NCBI GenBank assembly: GCA_022702545.1
Contig: JAHRBC010000002.1
Location: forward strand, 7,750,001-7,814,000
DNA length: 64,000 nt
From: Phycomyces nitens
Taxonomy: Eukaryota > Mucoromycota > Mucoromycetes > Mucorales > Phycomycetaceae
Reading direction: 5' to 3'
Shown in pieces: positions 11,928 to 22,723 of the stretch (positions within the stretch are counted from its first letter, which is position 1; the number at the start of each line of letters is the position of its first letter). The position numbers and the translations under genes were made by a program. The notes under the pieces are model-generated. The model had not been told where the DNA came from. It saw only the letters and a program-made list of their open reading frames with translations, and searched no databases.

Positions 11928-12141
11928 TGCACCAAGAGTACTTTAAGGTGTAGGAAATATAGGCCTTTTTTTCAACTCAGAAGATTTTTTTATTCAAATA
12001 AAAAAAGACTTTTTAACAGATCCTATTGGTTTGGGCAAACAAGTAAAATACAATAGTTTTTTTTTGTCTATAAATTGACAGCAAATAAAACATATGAAGC
12101 ACTTGTTTCCTTTTTTATCTTACAATCGAATCACACAAAAT
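11928..12141. other. Junction of Harbinger and Plavaka B, boundary unresolved
   Basis: Non-coding. The left terminus of Plavaka B must lie here, because the Myb-like gene stops at 11927 and B exon 1 starts at 12142. No clear CACTRCAAAAA end is visible, so B may have lost or diverged its terminus. Confidence 0.4.
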
Positions 12142-15100
12142 ATGTCTTCTGCTTCCCAAAACAACACTGCCTGTTACTGTAACAAATGCAATGGTAACCA
12201 AGAAGGGTTCTCTATGGTATCCAGACACAATTATCAGCGTCATGCCAAAAGAGCAAGAATTGAAGAGGCTGGACAAACTGAGAGTAGTATGTATTAATTT
12301 TATATTTACTGCGCAATAATAACCATTATTCTTTAATTGAACCTCAGGCACACAAAGTGTCATTATGGATGTTGATGTTGAGGGTAAAAAATATTTATTT
12401 GAAAACCAGTTTAAGGGCAATAAACTAATCTATTCCATATTTGTAGCAATCCTGATGTTTGAATCTGAATCCATGGAAACAATGGGCAGTCAGGCCAACC
12501 TACCTTTTTTGGATTCCATCCTGATGTCTGACAATGATTTGGCTGACAATGAGGTCAATGGCGATGACACCAAGATTGCCAATGACAGCGACAATGACAA
12601 CAATGAAGAGAGTGATGTCGAGGAGATTGATGTTGAGGAGTTCAATGGCAAAGGTCAGTATTGAATAACTATCATAAAGAAGCATGCCAAAATTGAGTGT
12701 TAATAATTTTCCTTTTTTAAAACAGAACCCTTTGGTGCTCCTGGTATGCCCGAAAATCCAGTGCATAAGGCTATTGCCATTTTCGTTGTTCTTTTTGCAT
12801 CCCGTTATGCAGTCAACAAGGGCGCAGTTGTATTGATCCAGTTTGTCAATGAGCTCTTGATAGTTTATGGACAAGACTTTCAGCTACCAACAAGTCTTGC
12901 TGGTCTTCAGAAGATGACGGGTTTTAGCAATATCACCAAAGATATCAAACAATTCGTTTCTTGCCCAGATTGCCACCAGATCTACGAAGAATCTATTTCC
13001 GTTCCTCCCTTGTGTAGCTCTGTGAAAATAGGCGCAAACATAACTTGTAACTGTGAGCTGAGAAAGAAGTCGACGTCTGGTGCCATGGTTCCAAAGAAAA
13101 TCTTTGTGTATCAGTCCGTCAAAGATGCACTCAAGGTTCTCTTTCTTCGTCCTGGTTTTGAGCAGAAGATCGGCCTCTGGAACGACGAGCTGAAGGTGGC
13201 AGACACCATGTGCAACGTTTACAATGGCAAGATGTGGAAGGAGTTGAAAGACAGTGATGGTCTTTCATTTGTTGCCCGCCCTCATTCTCTTCTGTTGACT
13301 CTCAACATCGACTGGTTTCAGCCCTTCGATGGTGTCACCCACTCCTCTGGTGCCATATATTTGGCAATCAACAACTTGCCCAGAGATGAAAGGTTCAAGC
13401 CAGAGAACGTTGTCTTGGTTGGGCTAATGCCTGGACCAAAGGAGCCCAAGTCGTATGAGATCAACAGCTATCTCAAGCCTTTGGTGGATGACCTTGAGCA
13501 GTTGTACGTTGGAATGACAATTCCAACTTTTGAGTATTGATCTGGAGCAACCGTCCGTGCTGCACTCCTAATGGTGGCATGTGATATCCCAGCAGCCAGG
13601 AAAACGAGCGGATTCACATCCCACAATAGCACCAATGCCTGCTATAAATGCAGTTGTCAATTCAGTCGTCTTGCTGGGACAAGCAGTGTGGACTTTCGTG
13701 GTTTCAACTATCTGGAGTGGTCTATTCGTCATGGTGTCGAAAACAGGGTGCATGCTGAGGTGTGGAAGAGTGCTAGTACACCCTCAGAAAGGCATCAGCT
13801 GGAGATCAAAAATGGTGTTCGATGGTCGCAGCTGCATCACCTTGGATACTTTGATCTAGTACGTGGAACGATCATTGATCCCATGCACAATCTCTTTCTG
13901 GGCACGGCAAAGAGAATGATGGAAAAGTGGATTGCTGGTAGTGATATCAATAGTGGACAACTGAACGACATGCAGCAAATCGCCAAGAAAATGACTCTCC
14001 CAGCCTCGTACAGTTCATTGACAGCAAAAATTGGAAAAGGATTTTCATTTATGAAAGCTGACAAATGGAAGTCCTGGGTGCTGGCATACTCTCCCGTCTT
14101 GCTGAAAGATGTTCTCAACAATGACAAGTTCAGAAACTGGATGGACTTTGTCGATGCCTGCCATCTCCTTGTAAAGCCATCCCTATCATTTGAAGAACTT
14201 GACGATGCCCATGACTACCTAGAGAAATTCTGTCAAAAGTGCAAGCGTCTTTACCCTCCTAGTGTCCTCACCTGCAATATGCATCTGCACCTCCATCTTC
14301 GCGAGACCATTTGTGATTTTGGACCAGTGTATGGCTATTGGCTCTTTGGGTTTGAGCGATACAATGGTTTGCTAAAGAACGTGAGCACTAACAGAAAGGA
14401 TAGTTTTGAGGCAACGTATATGAGGAATTTTGTTGAAGAATCGTACAAGGCTGATTATGTGTAAGCAGTCCTTGGATACTCTAGTAAAATCCCATTCTCT
14501 TCTGTCTTTGCTAAGCTCATCTCCTCACCCACCCTTTCACCTGCCACTGTACCAGACACCCAATGCCGATTCAACTTGCAGCACTTCTTGGACTCTTCCT
14601 TGAATCCAGAGATCTCTGTTAGTGGCAATGAACCTCTTCCTTCCTCAGCCTTTTCTCTGCAACTTGGAAAGACAACGTCAATGGGGGATGTAGACTATCC
14701 TCATTTGTTGAGTTACTACAGAGAGCAATATGGCATTGCTGAACTCACCAGCTATCAGGAAGCTTCTTCTCAGTTCTCATTTGTAGACAATCAAATAACG
14801 AAGTTGAAGTCGATCAATCTACTTGGCCAAGTCTACCGTGGAGCAAATGGATTAGGCAACCATGGATCCTATATACAGGCGTTATATGTTGGTAGTAATG
14901 ATCAGACAGTAAACACATATACCGGCCAGATCCAATATCTCTTTATTCATAAGTTCACGCCGCCATCAACTAGTACCAACCACTGGACTCGCATGGTTCA
15001 TGAAAATCAACATGTATTTGCATTTGTTAGATGGTTTGCAACAACCTCTAACAGATCGCGTGAGGATGAAGGTGTTGAGGTTTGCAAAAATGAATATTCC

Positions 15101-15229
15101 ATGCCTGATCATAACAGCATCTTGCCAGTACATAGGATTTTGTTAGAAGTTGCCATTGGAGAGCACATCACTCGAACTAATAAGAGAATGATGCTTGTCA
15201 TCCCTCTTCCAAAAAAAATCTGTGCCTAA
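12142..15229 (+). pseudogene. tnp2/Plavaka transposase of element B, two internal stops
   Basis: Four exons, 12142-12286, 12348-12383, 12447-12653 and 12726-15229, all with introns in the same phase, total 964 codons in one frame. Exon 1 gives the Cys/His motif (CYCNKC, then GFSMVS and YQRH). Exon 3 is highly acidic (NDSDNDNNEESDVEEIDVEE). The core has NIDWFQPFDG, GLMPGPKEP, VACDIPAARKTSGF and DPMHNLFLGTAKRM. The C-terminal domain has INLLGQVYRG and ILPVHRIL, ending IPLPKKICA. Only two in-frame stops interrupt it: TGA at 13538-13540 (EY*SGATV, relatives have CPSGALV) and TAA at 14462-14464. There is no frameshift, so this is a lightly damaged copy. Confidence 0.87.
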
Positions 15230-16308
15230 TATAAAATAAAAAATATCTTCTTCTTTTAAAGATAACCAAAATTAAGGCACCAAAAATATACTTTATATAT
15301 ATTGATGGTATTACGTTCTTGGGGAAGTGGGTGAGAAAATATAAACAACAACTTTATTTATACATCGTTTCTAAAAGCCCACTGTGGGAGGCGGGAAACC
15401 ACGTCATTTGGGGCCGCTGAGTTTGACACACTCTTAAAAACCCGAGGCAAGAATTGATGGGAATGCAAACCCATTCCATCAAGGACATGAGAGTCAACAA
15501 TAGTGATGAGTCTATTAAACTGAAATACAAGTATTAATATTTTATATAACAATTCAGACACATAACCCAGTTATTGCCTTATTATTATTTACCTCATCAC
15601 TTCTCCATCCTGGGCAAACAGTATGGATGACACGTTTGGTGCCACTTTCAGATGTCTCTACATCAGATTCACCCTCGGACATTGCCTCCCTTATGATCAT
15701 GTTGGCACAATCTTTGCCCATCATCTCATTGATTGCGTCCTCATTGTCAAGGTAGGCATTCAAGCGCCGAGAATGGCTCTAAAATTCTCAGTTAATATTG
15801 CTTCTTTGATATTAAATATTTATTAGTTATTTAAAGTATATCTTACCTCGCCTGCACGGTTTGCCCTTCTTGAACAAGTGTTCACGGCAGCTTTTGCCGA
15901 AAAAGACTTCTTGTCTTTGGAACTTTGGCTCCTGAAGTTGGTGTGAAGATTCTTGTGCAAGTCACTTCTCCTCATTCCCTTGCTCTCAAACTTGGGCTCC
16001 AAGTAGTTGAGAATCCTAACAACTAACTCCTTGTTTGGACTTTGGTTGAAAGGAACGTCTGTATTCCACCTTGGCTTGTTATTGTTTGCCAAGATCTCTG
16101 CAGTTATTCTCGACAAAAACTTTGGCTTCCACATATACAGTGAGCGGAACAAAGTAGCAGCCCAATTTTCAGTTGCCGCATATTTTGAAAACATGCATGG
16201 TTTTCATATTTGAAAAAGCATATCAAAGATACTAGTTAAGAAGCTCATATTACTACAAAACACTTATTGAACATTTTAATTTTATAATTTATAACAAAAT
16301 ACATATTT

Positions 16309-17892
16309 TTAATATTTGGTATTATTACCATTGGCATCAATAACAACCTGACATCTTCTAGGCATGCTGGAGATTAAACTCCCCAAATACTCTTTTGGTA
16401 TTTTCTTCCACTCCCTTTCAACAGCATGCTTCAAATGATAGGTACTGATCAAGTTGTACTTATTTGATCGTACCTGACGCTTGAGGTAAGCCCAAACATG
16501 CTCTATGGGGTTCAAGTCTGGACTTTGGGCTGGCCAGTTACCCATAAGCTGAAGACGATTTTCTTTCTTCCAGGCCATCGTCAAAGCACTTGTGTGACAT
16601 TGGGCATTGTCCTCCTGTAGCTTAAAACGCCTCCAGCTTTGGTCTTGCTTAAAAGCATTTAAAGAAGGGAGGTAAGCTCTTTCCAAGGTGCTGATGTACT
16701 TCTTGGAATTAATATTTCCTTTCATGACATCTAAAACTCCGACACCCTTGCCATAAAAACACCCCCAGACCATAATGGCACCACTGACAAGTGTTGAGTT
16801 GGTTTTGTGGTGCAACGTTGTCAGATATAAAAATGAATAAGGGTTGCCAACGAGTTCAGAAGGCAAAAATGTATAATAAAAAGGGATAAAGTACTGTGAT
16901 AACGCTCGGGTCTATCCAACAGTAAGGAAATTGGGGTAGAATGTATACAAAAAGACAAATATAACAAGAGGTATGCTTATAATTATCGCGAAGAGTGATT
17001 ATAAGTCAGTGACAATGAAATAAATGTGTAAGGATACAAATCAGGGTTTGATCAATAAAAATAAAGGTAGATAGAGATGATGTTTTATTGTTGCTTCATA
17101 TCAAGCCTTTTATACTGAAGAAATCTATACTATCTCATTATAACTTCTTCTAAGTATAATTGATGATGTTATACCATGCGCAAGGGTACTTCTTGCACAT
17201 GGGTTTAAAAGAAATCCTGCAAAAGTCATCATACTTTTACAGGATGTTCGTGGTCTGAATGGAACCAAAACGAGACACACTGTGTCACCACCACCAAACT
17301 TCACGGTTGGTGAGATGAAGTTGAGGCGAAAACCGGTCTTGTTGCGCCTAAGAACTCTCCTGCGCCCATCACTTCTGTGAAGCTTGAAATGGGACTCATC
17401 AGACCAGATGATAGCGTTCCAATCTGTGAGTTTCCATGTCAGATGTTCTTTTGCCCATTGCAATCGCTTCTTTCGATTAACTTCTGAAATCTTTGGTTTT
17501 GAAATCATTCTACAGGAGTAAATACCAACTCCACGTAGAAACTTGCATAGAGTCTTGTCTGCTACAGGTGTAGCCAAGTTTTTACAGATCTTTGTTAATG
17601 GCTCTGTTGGATCTCGGCTAATCTCAAGAATGATCTGTCTTTTGTCTCTTTTATTCAGTTTTGGTGGTCTACCAGATCGTGTAGAAGCTTTATGCAAGCC
17701 TGTTTCTCTGTAACTTTTAAGGACACGCTTTACAATGCCTTTGCCGACACTGACTTTTTTAGCTATGTCCACTTGGCTTGTTCCATTCTTAATGCTCTCA
17801 TGTACAATGATGGCACGAGTTGTGTCATCAGTTTGCTTATAACCAGAAGGGTGAACCTTTGGGGACTTTTCTGTGCATTTAGTTTGTTCCAT
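16309..17892 (-). pseudogene. Tc1-type DD34E transposase, split by a solo LTR
   Basis: The N-terminal part (17892 down to 17288) has helix-turn-helix segments (SQVDIAKKVSVGKGIVKRVL), the GRPPKLNKRDKRQI linker and WSDESHFKLH with the first catalytic Asp. The C-terminal part (16784 down to 16309) has GAIMVWGCFYGKGVG, QEDNAQCHTS (second Asp) and SPDLNPIEHVW (Glu), ending IDANGNNTKY. The coding sequence is broken only by the LTR insertion at KFGGG/AIMVWG. Catalytic residues are all present and no other stop was found, so the Tc1 was probably intact when the LTR element inserted. Confidence 0.9.
16785..17287. mobile_element. Solo LTR (503 bp) inside Tc1-1
   Basis: It begins TGACAAGTGTTGAG and ends ACACTGTGTCA, giving TGACA/TGTCA terminal inverted repeats. 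It is flanked by CCAC at 16781-16784 and 17288-17291 (a 5-bp ACCAC reading is equally possible because of shared bases). No internal retrotransposon genes. The family is not otherwise present in the window. Confidence 0.75.
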
Positions 17893-18805
17893 GTTGTTTT
17901 GAAATGATGTGTTAGAAGGGAAAGAGAGAGTTTTTATTTATGATGCAATATCGGCTATTAAACATTGGGCTGCTACTTTGTTCCGCTCACTGTATTTGCG
18001 AATCGCCGTCTGACACAGTATATGAGATAATGAATTGATAACATACTATATAATTTGCTACTTACATAGACATCGTTGTTTGTCTGCTTGGTTGGCACAA
18101 CTGGTAGAAGAGCAACAGGTGCAACAGGAATGGCAGGAGAGTTGACAAGAGCAGTGTTATGGGCACTACCCAATGCACCAATTGCTCTAATGGCTGAAGC
18201 ATTACCAGCCACAACAACGTTGAGTTGAGCCTTTACAGACCCCACTTGCACTTCGACGTTTGTCATTTTGCCTTCCATCTCAGAAAGCTTTGCCATAATC
18301 TGTTCCATGTCAGGAGCAGGAGCAGAAGTAGGACCAGCAGGAGTGGGACGAGGAGCAATTGTTCTTCTTTGGTTAACCATTTTCTAGAATATGATAAAGT
18401 ATATTTCGATTATAATTATTAGTTTTTGTTCAATTGAAATAAAAATAAATATAATATACGTACAAAAACTGTTTGGGTGAGTAAGTAAGTGTGTGTGTGT
18501 GTGTGTAAAGGTAAGAGAGGTTGAATATCAAAAAGGCTGTTATATATAGGCATTTTGAATGACTATAAAGATGTTCCTCTATTGTCTTGAAGCACTGAGA
18601 TGCAAATCGGCCTTGATATTGTTTTTGGGCTCAACCCATCATGCTTTCCGCAGCATGCTTCAAAGGTAAAAAAATTTTCAGACTCTCTCCTTTTTCTTTG
18701 GTTCCCTTTATTTTTCCTTTTGTTTGCTTTTTTGATATCGGCGCCTTTCTCTGGTAAGACATTTTTTATATCTCTTTATACACACAAATTAATCTCTTTT
18801 CATAG

Positions 18806-19542
18806 ATGTGCGCTCCCATTCCAACTCATCCTTTCCACAATGGCCATCTAGACAAATACTCACTGGCCGCATTCACTGGTACCGTCATCATGATAAAAAT
18901 TATTTTCACTTTCTCTCTTAGATTGGCCAAACAACTTATGTAAGGATGCCATCAGCACCAGGTAAAATTTTTTCTTTCAATCATACTTGTTCCCTCTCTG
19001 ACTCTATTCCATTGTAGACTGCCCTTTCTATTCATGCCATTGGCCTCCTCCATCATTCGCAATTGTAATAATAAAGGTAATATTCTTTATAAATCTCTTT
19101 TTGCTTATCCAAAATATTATTCAGACTATTTATTAATAATTATTATTATGTGTTTTATAGACTCACTTGGGCTTCCTTTGCACACCATGCTCCCTACTTT
19201 GATAGCCCATTTGGCTCCTGGTATGTAAATTAAATATATCATCACTCTGTTCACCCATATTAATTTTTATTCTCTTTTTTATAGTAAAACCCGCCACACA
19301 GCCCATCCAGCCTTACAATTCAAGTCCCCTTTGTGCACTCTTGCCCATCTCTTGCAATGTAAGTATCTTTTGACACACAAAAATTTTCTCTTTGTACCCC
19401 ATATCATTAACACTTCTTTTATCTTTTACAGAACACTCCTGTAGCCCAAAAAATCACTGGATATTCATATTTTTGCAGGTATTTTTTATGTAGAAAAATA
19501 TTCTATCCAAATAGCAGCAGGCAACCAGGTAGAAACGGCTAG
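18806..19542 (+). CDS. Candidate third gene of Plavaka B, six micro-exons
   Basis: Exons 18806-18878, 18922-18961, 19018-19076, 19161-19220, 19285-19358 and 19432-19542 (73, 40, 59, 60, 74 and 111 nt) join in a single frame of 138 residues from ATG to TAG. All five GT-AG introns are 43-84 nt. It starts MCAPIPTHPFHNGHLDKY. Exon 3 encodes LPFLFMPLASSIIRNCNNK, similar in pattern to the first resolved exon in A. A further intron-like block precedes the ATG (donor near 18752), so 5' exons may be missing. An alternative donor lies at 19479. The joined frame is longer than any unspliced frame here. Product unknown; five consistent joins by chance are unlikely but not impossible. Confidence 0.5.
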
Positions 19543-19823
19543 GCCATAAGAATAGGCGTAATAGTAGACCCTAAACCTAGAAACATTCTATTCTTTCTAA
19601 TAAAAATAAAAACGTAAAACATTACCAATCAATTATAAATGGGAAATCAAATAATAGGTGATATATTATTGGTCAAGAAGAATAAAGAAGATTAAATACT
19701 ACACTATGAGGATGAAAAAAGTGTAGTAAAGATGTAAAATACTACAGTGTTATTCTCTCAAAATAGATTCTTTCAAAACGGAACCGCACATTTAAATGCT
19801 TAATCCCCCCATAATCTAATTAG
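19543..19823. other. Non-coding AT-rich region with a small hairpin
   Basis: No gene. TACTACACT and AGTGTAGTA around 19698-19730 form a 9-bp inverted repeat with a 14-base loop. This could be a remnant of B's right end but does not match the other Plavaka termini. Confidence 0.3.
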
Positions 19824-20157
19824 ATATACCTGCCAAAAGTGCTACTGGACCTCAGCTGCAGCACCTCTTTCAATAATTATGCTAGCAATTATTACGACAT
19901 ACTGCTAGCAGCTAAGACCAGGTTGTTCTCAAGCGGAATTATATGTAGAGTCTATCATAATTCAGGTAATTACACTATTGTTTACTTATCTTTCCGCACT
20001 GGTAATCAAGCCCGTTTTTCCAGTGAGGGCTGCCTTAGCCAAGAAAGATCAGTATATCTTGAGAGAGAAAACTATCTTTAAGATGGCCAAGGCACTCAAC
20101 TGGTCTGAAGAGAAACTTGAAAAGAAGCTCACAGATCTTAATAGTATTTTCGATTAA
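19824..20157 (+). CDS. Two-exon 3' gene fragment, unidentified
   Basis: Exon 19824-19965 (preceded by a good AG) and exon 20024-20157 join through a 58-nt GT-AG intron to about 91 codons ending in TAA. The C-terminus is helical and charged (AALAKKDQYILREKTIFKMA, then LNWSEEKLEKKLTDLNSIF). It lies between the Plavaka B gene set and the Harbinger transposase, so it could be the tail of a gene belonging to either. No start codon in frame. I do not recognise it. Confidence 0.35.
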
Positions 20158-20391
20158 ATACTCTGACCTTTGCACATAAATGGATATAGAATAATGTCTT
20201 TTGGATATCATGTTTAGTATTTATGTAAGTATTTCAATTATGTCTTTGTCTTGCTTTGTTGGATATTGAATATTTTTATTATATGTATAAGTTAGAGCAA
20301 AAGAGAAAGAAAAAATTACAAAGATGTATGGTTAATTACCAAGAAGATAATCATATCTATTGTGCTGCAGCACAACTGTCTTCAACCTGTC

Positions 20392-21762
20392 TTACTTGGC
20401 ATGGCCAGACTCGGAATTGTTGCCTGCAATATCGTTGTCATCATCGTCACCAGGACTCTCTCCATTCTCATTCTCACTTGCCTCTGCTCCTGCGTTCCCA
20501 AGACCATCCCAGTACATCCTCATGTTGATGGTGAGCTCGTTATCATCTTGGTTAATCAAGAAATTGTTCAAGATGACGCACACCTCAATCCAGGAATTGA
20601 CCATCTGGATATCATCAGTGGTTGTCATCCGTACCGGGATGGCCTTGAGAGAATAAAACCTCTCTTTCAAGATTCCGAATGCATGTTCAATCTTGATCCT
20701 CATCATGGCAATGTAGGTGTTGAACTTCTGGTCTGAGATGCTCATCGGCTGGTTTCTTGGCTTCTTTCAGATTGGGACCACATGGCTTGTGGTCATATAC
20801 CCTCCATCAGCCAAGACACACTGATCTCCCGAAAAGTATCTCTCGGGGTGCATCCCAAAGCTTGACTCTCTAAAGACACGCATGTCATGACTGGACCCAA
20901 AGTATCCGGTCGAGGTATACCAGATCTTCTTGTTGTGGTCACAAATGGCCAGCGTGTTGACACAATAGTCAGATTTTCGACTGAAGTACTCTTCTCTCTT
21001 GCACAAAGGAGCATTTGCGAGAGTGAAGGTACACCCATCCAAGAAGCCAATTACGTCCGGGAATCCAAACAGCATCTTGTTCTTCTCGGCAATCTCAGCC
21101 TTCTCCAACTCACCAGGCCAGAAAAGAAATTGATCTTTCATTGACAAGATCACGTCAAAGAAACGAGTAGTAAATGCTGGGATGCTTCCTGCTAATAAGT
21201 GTATAACAATCAAATTAATCTAATAATCCCAGAAAATAGAAAGTAACAATGCAGATTACTTACAGGAAACTCCAGACCGACGAGCAAGTCTGCCACAGGA
21301 AGACCCATTCCCACAGCTTCCCAGTCTCTCTAGGACAACTGCAATCTGGAGCCTGACATCAGTTTGCCTCGACTTGTTGGTTGACTGGTAAAGGGGATGA
21401 TCCCTGACCATCTCGTAAAGCTTTTTGAATGAGCCTCTGCTCATTTGAACTTCTTCCAGGAACCCCTTGTCATCAACCTTCTCCAAGAAGTCAAGCTTTT
21501 TGTGCTTTGTCACAAGCTTAAGCACTGTGTTCTGCCCCTTGTAGAGGTATTTTTTGGACTCGATGGGCTCTTGAGAGCTTCTGCCCAACTCGTACTCAAG
21601 AAACTGTCCATAAGCATTAAGGGTTGTCTCGACAATGTCGACGTCTTTGCCAGTGTAAATTCCTGCCATTTCCACAATAAGGCCTTCAACTGTTTCATTT
21701 GTAAAGCAGCGTCCATCCTCCAAATTCTTGATAGATTGTTGCCTTGCAGAGTATCTAGGCAT
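20392..21762 (-). pseudogene. PIF/Harbinger DDE transposase, one internal stop
   Basis: Exon 1 (21762-21264, starting MPRYSARQQS) contains the helix-turn-helix region (EVQMSRGSFKKLYEMVRDHP, then RLQIAVVLERLG). A GT-AG intron (21192-21263) joins in phase to exon 2 (21191-20392), reading GVSSGSIPAF. The nuclease core has GFLDGCTF (first Asp), ICDHNKKIWYTSTGYFGSSH, LADGGYMT (second Asp) and KIEHAFGILKERF (Glu). One TGA at 20767-20769 (VVPI*KKPRNQP) interrupts it. The C-terminal tail is acidic (GDDDDNDI). Family membership is clear from the HARBI1-like motif order, and the gene converges on the Myb-like partner at the other end of the element. Confidence 0.88.
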
Positions 21763-22059
21763 GTTGAAAGTAGTAATAGAAGAAGCAAAGTAAAGCATGT
21801 AATTATTTTATAAAATATTTATCTCTTTGCTGGTATTATCTTATTTGGTGGCATGGATCATTTATTATTTAAATCGACGCACCTATCAGAGAAAATTAGT
21901 CGATTTTTGGTCATTTCTAAAAATTTGGTCTTTCAAATTCAAGGACCAAATTTTTAGAATGGACTAAAAGTTGACCAAAACTGATTTGCCCAATCAGATT
22001 GGATAAAAGTGATTACGTAAATTGATTTTAGTTTTCTACTTTTACGTCTGAATACCCCT

Positions 22060-22430
22060 ATTATATATATTTTAATATTATTTGAAATAAATTGAAATTA
22101 TAATAAAAAATAAACCATTATTTCAAATAAATGGCAGTAAAAAAAGAATGGGTGCTAGTATATAAAGTAATATAAAAGAGAGGCTGTAGTATATAAAGTA
22201 ATATAAAAGAGAGGCTGTAGTATATAAAGAAACGATTTTGGTTGCATAAAAAAAACAGTAGCTGTGCCTATTCCTGCCTCATAACTACCCTTTTTTTTTC
22301 GCACTAAAAAAACGGTAACAGCTACCAAAATCGCCTTATACAGAGTCTTTACTACCATTTTTTTTGGTGGGAAAAAATGGTAGTAATGCTACCAAAACGG
22401 TAGTTAGCTACCGTTTTTTCCGCCATAGTG
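22060..22430. repeat. 3'-terminal arm of E1
   Basis: Inverted copy of 25671-26010. It contains ACGGTAG/CTACCGT palindromes near the CATAGTG end and a roughly 31-bp unit ('agtaatataaaagagaggct...') duplicated in tandem at about 22167-22230, present once in E2. Confidence 0.75.
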
Positions 22431-22628
22431 ATGGCATAGGTCATCTGATCTGAACACAAGAAGTGATAAAGGGATAGAGTTAAATGAGTTTGCCTTTGCC
22501 CAAGGGGATTATCAAAATATCTTGCCAATGCACTGAATCTTGTTATCAGTTGCCATTGGTGAGCATACAACTGAGACAAAAATGTTAAGATGATTGTTGC
22601 ACCTGTTCTTAGAAAAATATATGCTTAA
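22431..22628 (+). pseudogene. C-terminal end of the Plavaka D transposase, displaced by inversion
   Basis: Reads RSDKGIELNEFAFAQGDYQN, then ILPM, a TGA, ILLSVAIGEH and, after a frameshift, VLRKIYA before TAA at 22626-22628. This matches the C-terminus of element C (RSDEGVEVNELEF, NILPVHRILLSVAIGEH). The bases ATG at 22431-22433 complete the codon broken at 43207-43209 on the D side. Confidence 0.82.
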
Positions 22629-22723
22629 TAATAGATATCTTTACCTGTCCTTATCTCACAAAAGTATCTGCCACAAAAGATAGCCAAAAAATATAAAACA
22701 TAAAATAGATAGTTTATTCACAC

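Larger units (their letters stand above)
16138..17992 (-). mobile_element. Tc1/mariner element Tc1-1, inside the accessory gene of Plavaka B
   Basis: About 29-bp terminal inverted repeats begin CAGTGAGCGGAACAAAGTAG at both ends, flanked by TA at 16136-16137 and 17993-17994. It is 1855 bp including a 503-bp LTR insertion and its duplicated target. Excision with one TA restores the accessory reading frame exactly. Confidence 0.93.
15358..18380 (-). pseudogene. Conserved Plavaka accessory gene, element B, interrupted by a Tc1
   Basis: Exon 1 is 18380-18066 (315 nt, Pro/Ala-rich then coiled-coil AKLSEMEGKMTNVEVQV). Exon 2 is split into 18009-17993 and 16135-15847 by the Tc1; removing the Tc1 and one TA gives exactly 306 nt, the same as in A and C. 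Exon 3 is 15778-15593 (186 nt) and exon 4 is 15519-15358 (162 nt). The sum is 323 codons, phase 0 throughout, with no stop other than that imposed by the insertion. Conserved landmarks are NNNKPRWNTDVPFNQ, SRRANRAG, AMSEGESDVETSE, PGWRSDE and C-terminal LPQWAFRNDV. It was evidently functional-looking when the Tc1 landed. Confidence 0.8.
12142..19542 (+). mobile_element. Plavaka-type element B (minimum extent), inside the Harbinger element
   Basis: Defined by its gene set in the same order as A and C: transposase (12142-15229, plus), convergent accessory gene (15358-18380, minus) and micro-exon gene (18806-19542, plus). Termini are not identified. The true element lies between 11928 and about 20390. 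It contains a Tc1 at 16138-17992. Confidence 0.75.
10797..22059 (+). mobile_element. PIF/Harbinger element carrying nested Plavaka B
   Basis: Terminal inverted repeats read AGGGGTATTCAGACGTAAAA at 10797 and its complement ending CGTCTGAATACCCCT at 22059. Both continue into a GTTGAAAACTAAAATCAA-like and TTGATTTTAGTTTTC-like match. Flanks ATT at 10794-10796 and 22060-22062 collapse to one copy in the empty site of E2 (near 26015). The alternative reading, termini GGGG...CCCC with a 5-bp TATTA duplication, cannot be excluded. The element carries the expected pair of Harbinger genes: a Myb/SANT-like protein (11017-11927, plus) and a DDE transposase (20392-21762, minus), convergent, with Plavaka B inserted between them. 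Confidence 0.85.
1..22430 (+). mobile_element. CACTA-type element copy E1 (left end outside window)
   Basis: The right terminus reads CCGCCATAGTG at 22420-22430, the reverse complement of a CACTA-style end. It matches the inverted terminus of E2 at 25671. E1 and E2 share 3228-4124, 10444-10796 and 22060-22430, which correspond in reverse to 35255-35430 plus 25671-27079. The shared blocks are interrupted in E1 by Plavaka A and the Harbinger element, and in E2 by Plavaka C and Gypsy-2. No CACTACGGCGG-type left end is visible in 1-3200, so the 5' end lies outside. Its own transposase is not identified: the 1-1014 nuclease gene may be native or another insertion. Confidence 0.7.

Noticed and set aside
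13538..14464. Separate genes for the pieces of the Plavaka B transposase
   Set aside because: The pieces are in the same frame, separated only by single stops, and align end to end with the uninterrupted main exon of C.
19698..19760. CACTATGAGG and TACTACAGTG as possible termini of Plavaka B
   Set aside because: They do not match each other as inverted repeats or the CACTRCAAAAA ends of A, C and D, and no flanking duplication fits.
20256..20736. Overlapping plus-strand frames over the Harbinger transposase
   Set aside because: They are antisense shadows of the DDE transposase frame.
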